From Melioribacter roseus P3M-2 (GTDB lineage: Bacteria > Bacteroidota > Ignavibacteria > Ignavibacteriales > Melioribacteraceae): a stretch of DNA of 64,000 bases. The notes beneath the pieces were generated by a model that had not been told where the DNA came from, did not search any database, and saw nothing but the letters and a program-made list of their open reading frames with translations. Shown here piece by piece: positions 51,501 through 60,271 of this stretch. The translations under genes and the position numbers were made by a program. Location of the stretch: NCBI RefSeq assembly GCF_000279145.1, contig NC_018178.1, positions 1,054,001-1,118,000 on the forward strand. The letters run 5' to 3'. Numbering within the stretch: position 1 is the first letter of the stretch; each line of letters begins with the position of its first letter.

Positions 51501-52082
51501 TGGCTGACGCTTGTAGAGGTCGTCCGAAGTCACATAATAAAATTCCTGGTCCGCATTAAAAATATTTTTTCCGAAAAAGCCGTTCCACGAGCCGACCCAT
51601 CCCGGATCATTCGGATCGGAGCGTTTATCGCGCCATCCGCCCTGAACGCCTGTGGGCCAAGAGTTGGGATTGTCGCTTCGAGCAATTTCGGATTGTTGCG
51701 GATTCACAAAACCGGGAACCGGCTCAATATTCCATGAATTACCCGTAACCGGGTCTGTTCTGCCCGTAGGAATTTCGACAAGATAAATTTTTTCGCCGGT
51801 ATTGCCCACAACCTCGCCGCCGAGAAATATTTCAACCAGAGCAATATAAATTCTGTTCGTATTCTTGGGCCATTCGTAATCGATATAGTCGGGACGATTC
51901 GAAGGGTCGCCGCTGTATCCCGAATTGAAAATGGTCGCCCTTATATTATTCCCGTCCACATTTGAATTCCTCCGGTAATTCACATCGGCTCTGAAATCGG
52001 ACGGTTTGTGTTGTAGTACCTGCCCTTCTGAAATAAAAGCTAAACCAAAAATTAACAGCAGAAGATATTTTACTTTATTCAT
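48591..52082 (-). CDS. Large secreted protein with Asp-rich motifs and a T9SS-like C-terminus
   Basis: A 1163-residue precursor (signal MNKVKYLLLLIFGLAFISEG) without a named family. Visible elements are a NVDGNNIRATIFNSGYSG start, acidic Ca-binding-like repeats (GIDDDGDSDQYPD, NGLDEDFDGLIDEKE, DDGFDNDNDWDSFLDDNG), a fibronectin-like segment near 630-780 (VTLYWDDEAEKSFDRYI, HDFEGYRIYRATD, VNGQRYFYAVTAYD) and a C-terminal domain with VVPNPYIAAETWEP and GIYVYHIDAPGIG, the variant of T9SS sorting domain common in Ignavibacteria. It lies between TonB receptor and PorV genes, with 21 and 12 bp gaps, and probably works with the receptor at the surface. Confidence 0.75.
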   Translation of the reverse strand: MNKVKYLLLLIFGLAFISEGQVLQHKPSDFRADVNYRRNSNVDGNNIRATIFNSGYSGDPSNRPDYIDYEWPKNTNRIYIALVEIFLGGEVVGNTGEKIYLVEIPTGRTDPVTGNSWNIEPVPGFVNPQQSEIARSDNPNSWPTGVQGGWRDKRSDPNDPGWVGSWNGFFGKNIFNADQEFYYVTSDDLYKRQPYTPDTTDPSRGGLGLLMDVRTLAWSQVLINDVLFFIHDIKNDGTKTIEKTSFCLFVADWVGGDAPDDYPYVDLQTATTFLTDADRIGTEAFGANPVGVASLKYIETPGNQVNGIDDDGDSDQYPDLVAMITDSDNRIPHFTAEDFQARFIRPGDKIVLIEPNTYNRIIATYPANGGTVTSLGKEYYLPPEGITVSEDTLANGLDEDFDGLIDEKETLHLYHINEITQTTNPVRYINYLNFNPGDTVKRGFAVAGLNAEWNYFNVAPMIDESRDDGFDNDNDWDSFLDDNGLDGVRGNGDEGEGDGKPSSGAGTEFPGEPGIDKTDVSETDLIGITSALQIPDGTLNFNTAPDKGMWDLLMTPGRINLVRQVGEFQTYVSSGYFPILPGQRQRMAVSIAISGGGNTKDADIESVIKKQRQATTAYAADYQFAQAPLQVTLTAVAGDGQVTLYWDDEAEKSFDRYINKIGGNGHDFEGYRIYRATDAAFQDAKVITDAYGVKTLLRPIAQFDLKDGITGLHPIDINGVKFDLGNDTGLRHVYVDRDVVNGQRYFYAVTAYDFGYEPARIPPTETPIQVNVYNDGTITHSKNVAIVRPTASAAGYLPPEVDYFEHAEGGATGSVNINVIDPLRIKDGHEYEITFKDTILKIENRDVAKTSSFSLKDVTEGVYLLSDDPRTEFEDELPVIDGFQLSFNNVQDISINNLKTGWNDDGIYQFNFEPVLYLTVKGIQKPSDYKIIIGEPGSAFSKDTTLFGKHFPSKPVNFKVINVTENKEIEFVFSERDGNDGRLSIDPVSGRADAIYFFETDKSGKSRFTWQFVLNLKGQRNPEAGDTANIFLNKPFLSYDVYRFRMKSSAVSQEKARDELDRIRVVPNPYIAAETWEPRNTYTSGRGPREIHFINLPAKCTIRIFNVSGALVKTIEHESIFENGTEIWDVMSDEKFEISYGIYVYHIDAPGIGQKTGTFAIIK

Positions 52083-52103
52083 ACAATACTCTATATAAAT
52101 TTT

Positions 52104-54860
52104 TTATAATGATATTTTAGTTCCCACATAAACGCTGCGCGGCTCGCTGTAGAAATTAGGATAGACGAACCAATCAGGATCATAATCGCGCACCTGAAGC
52201 TGTTCTATAGTAAAATCGGGCTTGCCCGTATCTCCGAAAACCAACACGGGATTTTTTGCATCGAAGAGATTAAAAACTTTAACAAAGAATTGCACGTCGG
52301 AATCAAGAATCTTAATGTTTTTTCTTACTTCCAGGTCGACGCGTGCAATCAAAGGCTTTCTGCGACTGTTGTTTGCCAGTCCCGCCAGAACGTTTCTTCC
52401 CGTATATGCGCCGGCTATAAATGTCGGCGTATACGGCTGACCGGTATGGAGCGAGGAGATAATACTGGCTCCCCATGTCTCGCCGCCTATATAAACATTT
52501 GCGTTCAAAGTGTGGGTTTGGTCCCAGTCGAGAGGAGTAAGAATTTTCGTCGGTTCGGCTCCGTTTAATTGCGAAAAGAATTCCTGGTCTGGCGACGAGT
52601 TGGTTCCTTCGGCGATCTGGAAAGTATAATCGACGCCGAAGGAGTAATTGTTTGTAAATCTTTTATTGACCGCCAGCGTTATGCCTCTGACATTGGCAAA
52701 GTCGCGATTGATTCTTTTCGAATACGAAATGCCTGCAAGAAAAGTGGGAATCGGCTGGCTCGACGAAATCCAGTCGCGTATGTCGCGATAAAACGCGGTA
52801 ATATCAATCGCAAAATCTTCAAAGAATTGTTGCTGAAGCCCCAATTCATATATTGTAGTACGCTGAGGTTTTAAGTCGGGATTTCCAAACGGCCCCTGGA
52901 TTCCCTGGGCGGAAGTTAGTTTGTACTGGTCTCCGATATAGAGCTGACTGTATTCCGGAATTTGCTGAAATATTCCGTATGAAAACCTGATTATTCCTTT
53001 GTCGGTAATCGGATATGCGATGCCGAGTCTGGGACTCAATTGTGTTTTTACGGACGTTTCTTTGTACCAAAATTTTTCCTTTTCTTCGAGAGTAAATTTG
53101 TTTGTTTCGGTCTGTTCGTCGAGCCCTATTTTTCCGTCGTTATTGGCGTCCTTATAAATATGCTCGAGTTTGAAAGGATTAAAGATGTTCGGATCGGAAG
53201 GATCGACGGGAATTCTGCCGTTGGGATTAAAGAGGTCGAATCTCAATCCGATATTTATAATAAGGCTTTCGAATTCTATTTTATCCTGAATATACGCGCT
53301 GAATTTATCGGGCGTTCTTTCGAAACGATCGTGTTGCGGCGAATCGATTGTTTGAATAGCCGGAACGAACGGTTGAAGCTGCTGACCGTTTTCGTCAACA
53401 GCGGGTATTAAATTGATATTTTCATAAAACACATTGTCGGTTTGATACTCAACGCCGAATTTTACCAGATTGATTTTATCAATCTGGCTTGTAAAATCCC
53501 ATTTAATAATAACGCTTCGGGTATTGCGTTGAAATCTGTTCAGATTTGTGCCCGCTCGGAGAAAATGATAACCCGGCACGTTTAAGGAATCGGGATGAAC
53601 ATAACGCGGATCAAACGGGTCCTCGTAAAGTCTCGATTTATAATCGTTGTATTTATAAGCAACGGTAAACTCCTGGAAAGTGTTTTGATGAATCAGGTGC
53701 GTTAAATTTGCAAAGAAAGTATAACCGGCAGACTTGCCGCCCATCGTTCCGTACGGGTTAAGCCTGTATACATGGTCGTAAAATCGATTTTCTTCCGAGC
53801 TGCCGAATGCGTCGATTTTCAGTTTAAGATTATCGAACATCTGCCAGCTAAAAGACGCCTGCCCGCTCCATCTGTCGCTCGAGTTCATCGACACATAGGA
53901 ACTGTCGCCGGGATTTTCCACAAGTTGACCGTTTTCGAATTTGTACCTGCCTTGAGGAGAATAAATGTTTCTTCCGTATATATAACCGCCGTCGTAATAT
54001 CTTCTGGCTGCAAAGAAATAATGAACATCGTCATTAAATAAGGGACCGCCGGCCGAAGCCTGAAGATTGAAATTTGCTGAGGGATTAAAATCGTCGACAT
54101 TCCAGAAGACGTCGGTATGATCGCTCAAATAGTCTCCTGTCCACACTTCGAAATTGCTCTGAAATTTTGAGCCTCCGGTTTTCGTAATAATATTCACAAC
54201 GCCGCTCATTGCGTTTCCGTATTCGGCGTTGAAAGTTCCGCTTATAACCTGAAGTTCCTGAACGGATTCGGTTTCCACCTGAAGCGCCTGAGAGCGCGAA
54301 AAGTCGTCGGTTATACTAATACCGTTAATGAGATATGAAATTTCGCTCGATCTGCCGCCGCGTATATGGATTCCGCCGCCTGCGTCCCTGTTTACTCCGG
54401 CCTGCAACGTAATTAAACTGTTAAGATCCTGGAGCGGGAGCTGCCTAATTTCTTCGGAAGTCACACGGGCTTCGGTAGCGGTTAGATCTTTTTTTACAAG
54501 GGGCGCCTGAGCCACTACAACAATATCCTCGCTTATCTTAACGTCGCTCGGCGTCAATTCAAAATCGAGGCGCGTCGTAAGGTCGTTCAGCACCTGAACA
54601 TTTTGCGTAATTACTTTCTGGTATCCGATATAAGACGCCGCCACATTGTACCTTCCGGAAGGGACACGCACAATAACATATTCGCCTTCAATATCGCTTG
54701 CGGCTCCGAGATTGGTTCCCTCAATTATTATATTGGCTCCTACTATCGGTTCGCCTGTTGACTTGTCGATTACCTTTCCGGCAATTTTTCCCTGGGCATT
54801 GAGAACAAACGGAATAGTTGATAATATCAGGAGTAATATAAACGTATGTTTCGTTTTCAT
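52104..54860 (-). CDS. TonB-dependent outer-membrane receptor (CarboxypepD_reg type)
   Basis: A 918-residue receptor with a signal peptide (MKTKHTFILLLILSTIPFVLNA), a CarboxypepD_reg-like domain (about 24-110: GKIAGKVIDKSTGEPIVGAN), a plug (about 125-235: VTSEEIRQLPLQDLNSLITL, IHIRGGRSSEISYLINGIS, NAEYGNAMSGVVNIITKTGG) and a barrel to the terminal strand SVYVGTKISL. It is not of the SusC class in length (SusC about 1000) and has no SusD partner. In a carbohydrate locus it should import oligosaccharides using TonB. Its start overlaps the stop of the preceding PpiC-like gene by 4 bp. Confidence 0.9.
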   Translation of the reverse strand: MKTKHTFILLLILSTIPFVLNAQGKIAGKVIDKSTGEPIVGANIIIEGTNLGAASDIEGEYVIVRVPSGRYNVAASYIGYQKVITQNVQVLNDLTTRLDFELTPSDVKISEDIVVVAQAPLVKKDLTATEARVTSEEIRQLPLQDLNSLITLQAGVNRDAGGGIHIRGGRSSEISYLINGISITDDFSRSQALQVETESVQELQVISGTFNAEYGNAMSGVVNIITKTGGSKFQSNFEVWTGDYLSDHTDVFWNVDDFNPSANFNLQASAGGPLFNDDVHYFFAARRYYDGGYIYGRNIYSPQGRYKFENGQLVENPGDSSYVSMNSSDRWSGQASFSWQMFDNLKLKIDAFGSSEENRFYDHVYRLNPYGTMGGKSAGYTFFANLTHLIHQNTFQEFTVAYKYNDYKSRLYEDPFDPRYVHPDSLNVPGYHFLRAGTNLNRFQRNTRSVIIKWDFTSQIDKINLVKFGVEYQTDNVFYENINLIPAVDENGQQLQPFVPAIQTIDSPQHDRFERTPDKFSAYIQDKIEFESLIINIGLRFDLFNPNGRIPVDPSDPNIFNPFKLEHIYKDANNDGKIGLDEQTETNKFTLEEKEKFWYKETSVKTQLSPRLGIAYPITDKGIIRFSYGIFQQIPEYSQLYIGDQYKLTSAQGIQGPFGNPDLKPQRTTIYELGLQQQFFEDFAIDITAFYRDIRDWISSSQPIPTFLAGISYSKRINRDFANVRGITLAVNKRFTNNYSFGVDYTFQIAEGTNSSPDQEFFSQLNGAEPTKILTPLDWDQTHTLNANVYIGGETWGASIISSLHTGQPYTPTFIAGAYTGRNVLAGLANNSRRKPLIARVDLEVRKNIKILDSDVQFFVKVFNLFDAKNPVLVFGDTGKPDFTIEQLQVRDYDPDWFVYPNFYSEPRSVYVGTKISL

Positions 54861-56506
54861 ATTTTTACTTTTAATAATTTTTCTTTGTAAACGTGTATGT
54901 TGATGTTTCTTTTAAGTGACTCGATTATATTGTTCTTCTCGGCAAGCCACTTCATCTCAACCAGCATATTTTTGATATCCTCCTTTAATTCGTAAAAAGG
55001 AATCGACTTCGGTTCGACTTTGTCCGTTATTTTAACAAACAGAAATTTCGAATCATCGCGGAAAGGACCCAGCCATTGCTCCGAATTCGAATTCCAAAGA
55101 GTATCCGCAAGGTAGTCGAGATCTTCAATATCAAAATAGCCGGCGTCACCCCCTTTAACCGCTGTCGCCTTTTGTATAGAATACTTGAGCGCCAATTCTT
55201 CGAAAGGAGTTCCCGCATTCAATTCATTTTTAATTTTGGATGCCGAGTTTTCGTTATCAACTAAAATCACGCTGATTCTGACGCGGGGCTTTGTCTTAAA
55301 GTACTCCCGGTTTTTATTATAATATGACTCCAGCGAGTCTTCCGGGATAACAATATTTTTTTTCAGGTCTTCGGTAATACTGGAAATCAGATATGTTTCA
55401 AATTCATATTGAACTTCTCTTTTATAAACATCCGATTGATCGTACTTTTTATTTTTGGCGTAGTCGATAATATATTTTCTGTTGACCAGGCCTTTTAGAA
55501 AATCCCGCAGATTTTCTTTCGATTTAATCCATTTCAATTGACGGGCAGGCGTGGAATTTAATTCGCTCAATAATTCATTCATTTTCCATTTTCCGATTGA
55601 CGAAGAAAGCACAATTTCGTCATGGCTTTTTTCTGCGACTTCCCTTTGACCTGAGTTATTAAAAGACATGTAGAGCCGGTCAAGGGCTTGTTCATTGAAT
55701 TCGATTTTTAACTTGTCGCCGAGTCTGCGGGCGAATTGTTTCAACGAGTCTTCATAAATTCTTTTTCTAGCGAACGCTTTGAGTCTCGGAAGAGATTTCA
55801 GATATTCGTTTTCGGTAATGAGCGGATTTCTTTTAATATCGTCGACGCGGATAATACTGTAGCCGTAGACTGTTTTGACGGGTTGTGAAACTTCTCCGGG
55901 CTTAAGCGAAAAAGCAGCTTTTTCAAACTCCGGGTCGGTTTCGTCGATAGCGATATAACCGAGTAATCCGCCGTTGTTTTTTAGTTCGGAGTTTTTAAAA
56001 TTTTCTCGCGCTGCCTCTTCAAATGTTTTTTCGCGTGAAATAATTTGTTTATAAATTTTATCCGCTTTTTCTTTTGTGTCGGCATAGATATGTCTTACGA
56101 GAATTTTTGTGTTCAATTTTATGTAGAGATCTTTCAGATACTCTTCTGTAATATTTATTTCGGGACTGATTTCAAGCTCCACGAACCTGTTAAGTAATTT
56201 CTGGATTTTAATCCTGTTGAGCTCGTTGAGCGCGTCGGGAGTTTTATCATAGTTGCGATTCAGAGCTTCGCGCAAAAGAATTTCATCATTTAAAAGGTTA
56301 TTGAGGAACTGAAGTCTAACGTCATAATTATCCTGAAGACCGAAACGGGTAATTTTTTCCTGATAAAGTTTTTTATAAAAGTCGGTAGTAATAATTTTCT
56401 TGTCCACGACGGCGAGGGTATCCGGAGAGTTTTTCGTAGTTTTTTCGCAAACAGTTTGATTTACGGAAAAGACGAAAGCAATATATATAAGAAGTAAGTT
56501 TATCAT
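54857..56506 (-). CDS. SurA/PpiC-like periplasmic peptidyl-prolyl isomerase
   Basis: A 549-residue exported foldase starting at ATG 56506 (MINLLLIYIAFVFS signal-anchor), with another ATG 18 bp upstream also possible. It has a SurA-like helical N-terminal part (about 30-130) and two parvulin-type segments: ILVRHIYADTKEKADKIYKQI, GGLLGYIAIDETDPEFEKAAF with LKPGEVSQPVKTVYGYSIIR (about 135-240), and a second one near 400-490 with VRISVILVDNENSASK, GGDAGYFDIEDL. It heads directly into the TonB receptor gene (4-bp overlap). A dedicated barrel-folding helper for the receptor is my reading. Confidence 0.85.
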   Translation of the reverse strand: MINLLLIYIAFVFSVNQTVCEKTTKNSPDTLAVVDKKIITTDFYKKLYQEKITRFGLQDNYDVRLQFLNNLLNDEILLREALNRNYDKTPDALNELNRIKIQKLLNRFVELEISPEINITEEYLKDLYIKLNTKILVRHIYADTKEKADKIYKQIISREKTFEEAARENFKNSELKNNGGLLGYIAIDETDPEFEKAAFSLKPGEVSQPVKTVYGYSIIRVDDIKRNPLITENEYLKSLPRLKAFARKRIYEDSLKQFARRLGDKLKIEFNEQALDRLYMSFNNSGQREVAEKSHDEIVLSSSIGKWKMNELLSELNSTPARQLKWIKSKENLRDFLKGLVNRKYIIDYAKNKKYDQSDVYKREVQYEFETYLISSITEDLKKNIVIPEDSLESYYNKNREYFKTKPRVRISVILVDNENSASKIKNELNAGTPFEELALKYSIQKATAVKGGDAGYFDIEDLDYLADTLWNSNSEQWLGPFRDDSKFLFVKITDKVEPKSIPFYELKEDIKNMLVEMKWLAEKNNIIESLKRNINIHVYKEKLLKVKI

Positions 56507-56648
56507 AAATAGTAATATTCCCAATGTCCGGATTGAAAATAAAGAACCATTTCATGTCCTATTATCTACAAAAACCCATTACAATCGTTTGCAATATATT
56601 TTTTTAACATCTCTATGTCAATAAAATTCAAATCAGAGACTACGATTT

Positions 56649-59030
56649 TCACATTTTAATGATGTCGCTGCCGATATATATTTTGTAATCTTTTATTTTG
56701 CCGGCGTTATTTTTACCCGTCACAGGCACATATATAAGACCCGAAATTTCAGTTTCCTTTCCAAGATCGATAACCAAATAATAAGGAAAGTCGGTTTTGC
56801 CTTCCTCCATATTTGTTATCCAACAATTGAATGTTTGTCCGTCGATGGCGTTTTCCGCTGCTCCGTTTTCTTCAATCAGTTCTTCACTGTTTACATACGC
56901 AATAGTCCAGGTTTGATGGCTTATCGGTTCTCCGTTATTATCAAGCAAATCCAGTTCCGCTATGCCCGTAGTACGAGTTCCGCCATGAGCGTTTAATAGC
57001 TCAATACAGAAATATCTTCCTTTAATCGGTTTATTAAAACTTACGGATTCCATATTATTATCGTTTTGAAACGCGCCAGCCCGGACAGGAATTCTATTTG
57101 ATATGTCGACACTGACATCGGGACGTTTTGAGAGAGTAAAATCCTTACCCGGCATCAACATATTCAAAATCGGCTCATCAAGTCCCTGCAATACCGGTTC
57201 TTCCGGACCGAGGATATCCAGAACCAAAATTTCGTTTTTCCCGGTCTTTAACCACGGCGCCGGAATGTACATGGTTTGAGTCGGTCCTATATTCCAGAAT
57301 CTACCCAGACAGTGTCCGTTAATCCAAACGAGTCCTTTTCCCCATCTCCTCATATCGAGAAAAGAGTCGCCTTTACTGTCAATCGAGAATTCGCCGCGCC
57401 ATACTCCGGGAGTATTTAACTTTTCTTTCGCAATAGCGTAATTAAAGCTGCTCAGCATTACAGAATCATACGTGAAATTATAAATCTTCCATTCTTTGAC
57501 GTCGATTAATTTATTCCGTTTATCCTTAAATTCTACGGGCGCAATCAAACCCTTCCTGTCGTGAACCTCCGGACCGAAATTAATGCGCCCCATGGCGTGT
57601 ACAAAGATATCGAGCACGCTTTCGGTATCTCTCTCGGGTATTCTTATTTCATAATTTTGTTTGCGTCTATCCAAAACGCCGAGCTTTTTATTGTTTAAAA
57701 ATACCCACGCAAAATCGTGTACGCCTTCAGCTTTGAAAACCGCTTCCTCTCCCGGCGGTAAAACAACGCGGTATAAAATACTACCCCTCGATTGGTCATA
57801 AAATTCCATTGTTTTCGGTTCGGAAGATATTTTCGGTTCGGGTAAATTTTCAAATAACGGAGCAACCTCCGTGAGTTTAAAAGAAGGGATTGTAATCACC
57901 GGGTTTTGTTCCGGCGGTTCCGGCAGTTCTTCGCCCGGCGTTAAATACTTTGAAATCAGATTCCGAGTGGCGAAAAATTTTTCCGACGTCCACCCCGCTT
58001 CCGTAACCGGAGCGCCGTAATCATAACTCGAAACGTCCGGTTTGAAAGGTCTGTCGGCGCCGGCCCAGAAACCGAAAGTTGTTCCTCCGTGCGCCATGTA
58101 AATACTGAAAGAAGCTCCGGTCTTGAGCATATATTCCATATCTTTGAGGTATCGGTCGATTTCACCGAATGTATGCGGATTGCCCCACGTATCGAACCAT
58201 CCCGAATAAAACTCGCCGCACATCAGAGGTCCTTCGGGAAGAATTTTCCGAAGGGCGCGAAAGGCTTCTTCCGGATTGGAGCCGAAATTCACAACGGGAA
58301 ATATATCTTTACGATAACCTTTCTCCAGATGATAAGTAGGATTGCAGGCAAATAACGGGACATTAAAACCCGCCTCTAATATGGCGTCTTTTATAATTCC
58401 CATATATTCGGGGTCGTCCGCATAAAAGCCGTGCTCGTTTTCAACCTGAACCAGAATAATGGGCCCGCCGTTTGTAATTTGAAGCGGCGCAAGCACACGC
58501 CCCACTTCCATTAAATAATTACGAGATGCGTTTATAAACAAAGGGTCTTTCGTTCGCAGTTTAATGTTTTCATTTTTCAAGAGCCACCAGGGAAGTCCCC
58601 CCATTTCCCATTCGGCGCACACATAAGGTCCCGGTCTCAGGATGACCCATAATCCTTCCTCCTGTGCGATTTTGCAAAATTGTGCTACATCGGCTTCGCC
58701 GTCCCACTTGAAATTGCCGGGAGTTCTTTCGTGAAAATTCCAAAAAAGGTATGCGCAAATCGTATTCATGCCCATGGCTTTCATCATTTTAATTCTGTGA
58801 CGCCAGTACTCTTTAGGAATACGAGCAAAATGCAATTCGCCGCATCTGATCTGGAATGGTTTGCCGTCCAATAAAAAGTCATGTTTACCGATTTTAAAAC
58901 TATGATTATTCTTATTCTGCGGATAAATAAATCCGCTCATCAAAGACAACACGGCAAACAGATACAATAAGTTTTTAAAGAGCGGTGTGAAATTACATTT
59001 TAACCCAGTGATCGTATTAATATGCGTCAT
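56649..59030 (-). CDS. GH35 beta-galactosidase with C-terminal F5/8-type domain
   Basis: A 793-residue exported enzyme. After an N-terminal signal or anchor (LLYLFAVLSLMSGFIYPQ, about 21-38) comes the GH35 barrel: IRCGELHFARIPKEYWRHR, NTICAYLFWNFHERTPG, LRPGPYVCAEWEMGGLPWWL, VQVENEHGFYAD with acid/base Glu199 and LMCGEFYSGWFDTWG with nucleophile Glu273. It is followed by a jelly-roll domain region (about 540-640) and a C-terminal F5/8 type C-like domain (about 670-793: GTRTTGIAELDLLD). It removes terminal beta-galactose residues. Intergenic distance to the PpiC gene is about 140 bp. Confidence 0.94.
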   Translation of the reverse strand: MTHINTITGLKCNFTPLFKNLLYLFAVLSLMSGFIYPQNKNNHSFKIGKHDFLLDGKPFQIRCGELHFARIPKEYWRHRIKMMKAMGMNTICAYLFWNFHERTPGNFKWDGEADVAQFCKIAQEEGLWVILRPGPYVCAEWEMGGLPWWLLKNENIKLRTKDPLFINASRNYLMEVGRVLAPLQITNGGPIILVQVENEHGFYADDPEYMGIIKDAILEAGFNVPLFACNPTYHLEKGYRKDIFPVVNFGSNPEEAFRALRKILPEGPLMCGEFYSGWFDTWGNPHTFGEIDRYLKDMEYMLKTGASFSIYMAHGGTTFGFWAGADRPFKPDVSSYDYGAPVTEAGWTSEKFFATRNLISKYLTPGEELPEPPEQNPVITIPSFKLTEVAPLFENLPEPKISSEPKTMEFYDQSRGSILYRVVLPPGEEAVFKAEGVHDFAWVFLNNKKLGVLDRRKQNYEIRIPERDTESVLDIFVHAMGRINFGPEVHDRKGLIAPVEFKDKRNKLIDVKEWKIYNFTYDSVMLSSFNYAIAKEKLNTPGVWRGEFSIDSKGDSFLDMRRWGKGLVWINGHCLGRFWNIGPTQTMYIPAPWLKTGKNEILVLDILGPEEPVLQGLDEPILNMLMPGKDFTLSKRPDVSVDISNRIPVRAGAFQNDNNMESVSFNKPIKGRYFCIELLNAHGGTRTTGIAELDLLDNNGEPISHQTWTIAYVNSEELIEENGAAENAIDGQTFNCWITNMEEGKTDFPYYLVIDLGKETEISGLIYVPVTGKNNAGKIKDYKIYIGSDIIKM

Positions 59031-59090
59031 ATTAACTATTCCTTAAAAAGTTTTATTATTGTTTCCATATTTGAACAGATACCGATTGTA

Positions 59091-60245
59091 TTATTTATTA
59101 AAAAAATCGAGATTCCATTCGTCGAACCATTGGATTCGAATTCCGTTATCGATAAATTTCACCGGCAGCCAGATATATCTTCCGTCGATAGGATTTTCAG
59201 GTTTCCAGCGATCAGCCATAAAAACAAACGCATCTTTTTTATTTTGTACGGGAAGGACAAACGTACTTTGAGAATTAAAAGTAATCTCGCTATCCTTTCC
59301 TACGCAAGGATTACCTTTATCTTCCCATGGTCCGAACAGCGAAGTGGCAACGGCATAACGCGCCGCATTCGGAGCCCAGCCGGTGCATCCGGATGTAATC
59401 AGATAATATCTTCCGCTTCTTTTGAAAATGGCGGGCGCTTCCCGGTGCCCGCCTGGAAATAAACGATACCACCTCCCCGTAAACGAAGTATAATCCGAAG
59501 ACAATTCGGCAATATGCATTGTATAGTTTTCTTCGGAGGCATAAATCAAATAAGCTTTACCGTCGTCGTCTACAAAAACCGTCATATCCCGCGACATCTG
59601 TCCGACAGGATAATCCCTTCTAAGATAGTAACCGGCAGCCGCTCTTTCGTTTCCGCTTAGTTTTAACAATGCAGTATCCCCGCTTTCGGGAATTGTAGTA
59701 TCTTTTTCCGTTGCATTAACAGGCCACTTTTTCGGATTGGGTCTGTACGAACGTAAATATTTATACGGACCGGTAACATTATCCGAGACGGCAACTCCGC
59801 AGCGGGCGGCAGAATAGCCCTGTCCTTTCAATTCGAGGTGAAACCACATCACATATTTTTGCGTCTTTTCATTGAACACAACTTTAGGACGTTCAATAAC
59901 GCATCCTCTTGTTATTTCCGAATTTTCATTCGTTGTATCGACCGAAAGAGCAATGCCCTCGTCCTTCCAATTGTAGAGATCCGCCGACGAATAACAATGG
60001 ACGCCTACGAGAGCTTTGTTGCCCTGTCTGCCGGCGACTTTATGCTCGCCAAACCAATAGTAAATCCCGTTTTCAAATAAAATTCCTCCGCCGTGAGCGT
60101 TAATATGAACGCCGTTATTATCAAGCCACAATTCTCCCGGCTTAAAATTATTATAAATCCTTGCTTCCTGTGCGAGCAAACCGTGCGCAAACAAAGCCGA
60201 AAGCAACATGGTCTTTAGAAAACTTATGACATTTATATAAGCCAT
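59091..60245 (-). CDS. GH43 glycoside hydrolase, exo-beta-1,3-galactanase-like subfamily
   Basis: A 384-residue secreted five-bladed propeller enzyme (signal MAYINVISFLKTMLLSALFAHGLLA). Its start NNGVHINAHGGGILFENG and YYWFGEHKV is that of the group that includes the exo-beta-1,3-galactanase of Clostridium thermocellum (Ct1,3Gal43A). Acidic catalytic candidates lie in CVIERPKVVFNEKT, QMSRDMTVFVDDDGKAYL and HREAPAIFKRSGRYYL. That fits degradation of a beta-1,3-galactan (arabinogalactan type II) backbone beside the beta-1,4 activity of GH53. Substrate is inferred. It lies 26 bp from the GH2 gene. Confidence 0.88.
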   Translation of the reverse strand: MAYINVISFLKTMLLSALFAHGLLAQEARIYNNFKPGELWLDNNGVHINAHGGGILFENGIYYWFGEHKVAGRQGNKALVGVHCYSSADLYNWKDEGIALSVDTTNENSEITRGCVIERPKVVFNEKTQKYVMWFHLELKGQGYSAARCGVAVSDNVTGPYKYLRSYRPNPKKWPVNATEKDTTIPESGDTALLKLSGNERAAAGYYLRRDYPVGQMSRDMTVFVDDDGKAYLIYASEENYTMHIAELSSDYTSFTGRWYRLFPGGHREAPAIFKRSGRYYLITSGCTGWAPNAARYAVATSLFGPWEDKGNPCVGKDSEITFNSQSTFVLPVQNKKDAFVFMADRWKPENPIDGRYIWLPVKFIDNGIRIQWFDEWNLDFFNK

Positions 60246-60271
60246 ATTATTCCTCTCAAAAATGTTATTCT

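Noticed and set aside
48591-54860. SusC/SusD pair
   Set aside because: The receptor is shorter than SusC, and the adjacent 1163-residue protein has no SusD-like helical features.
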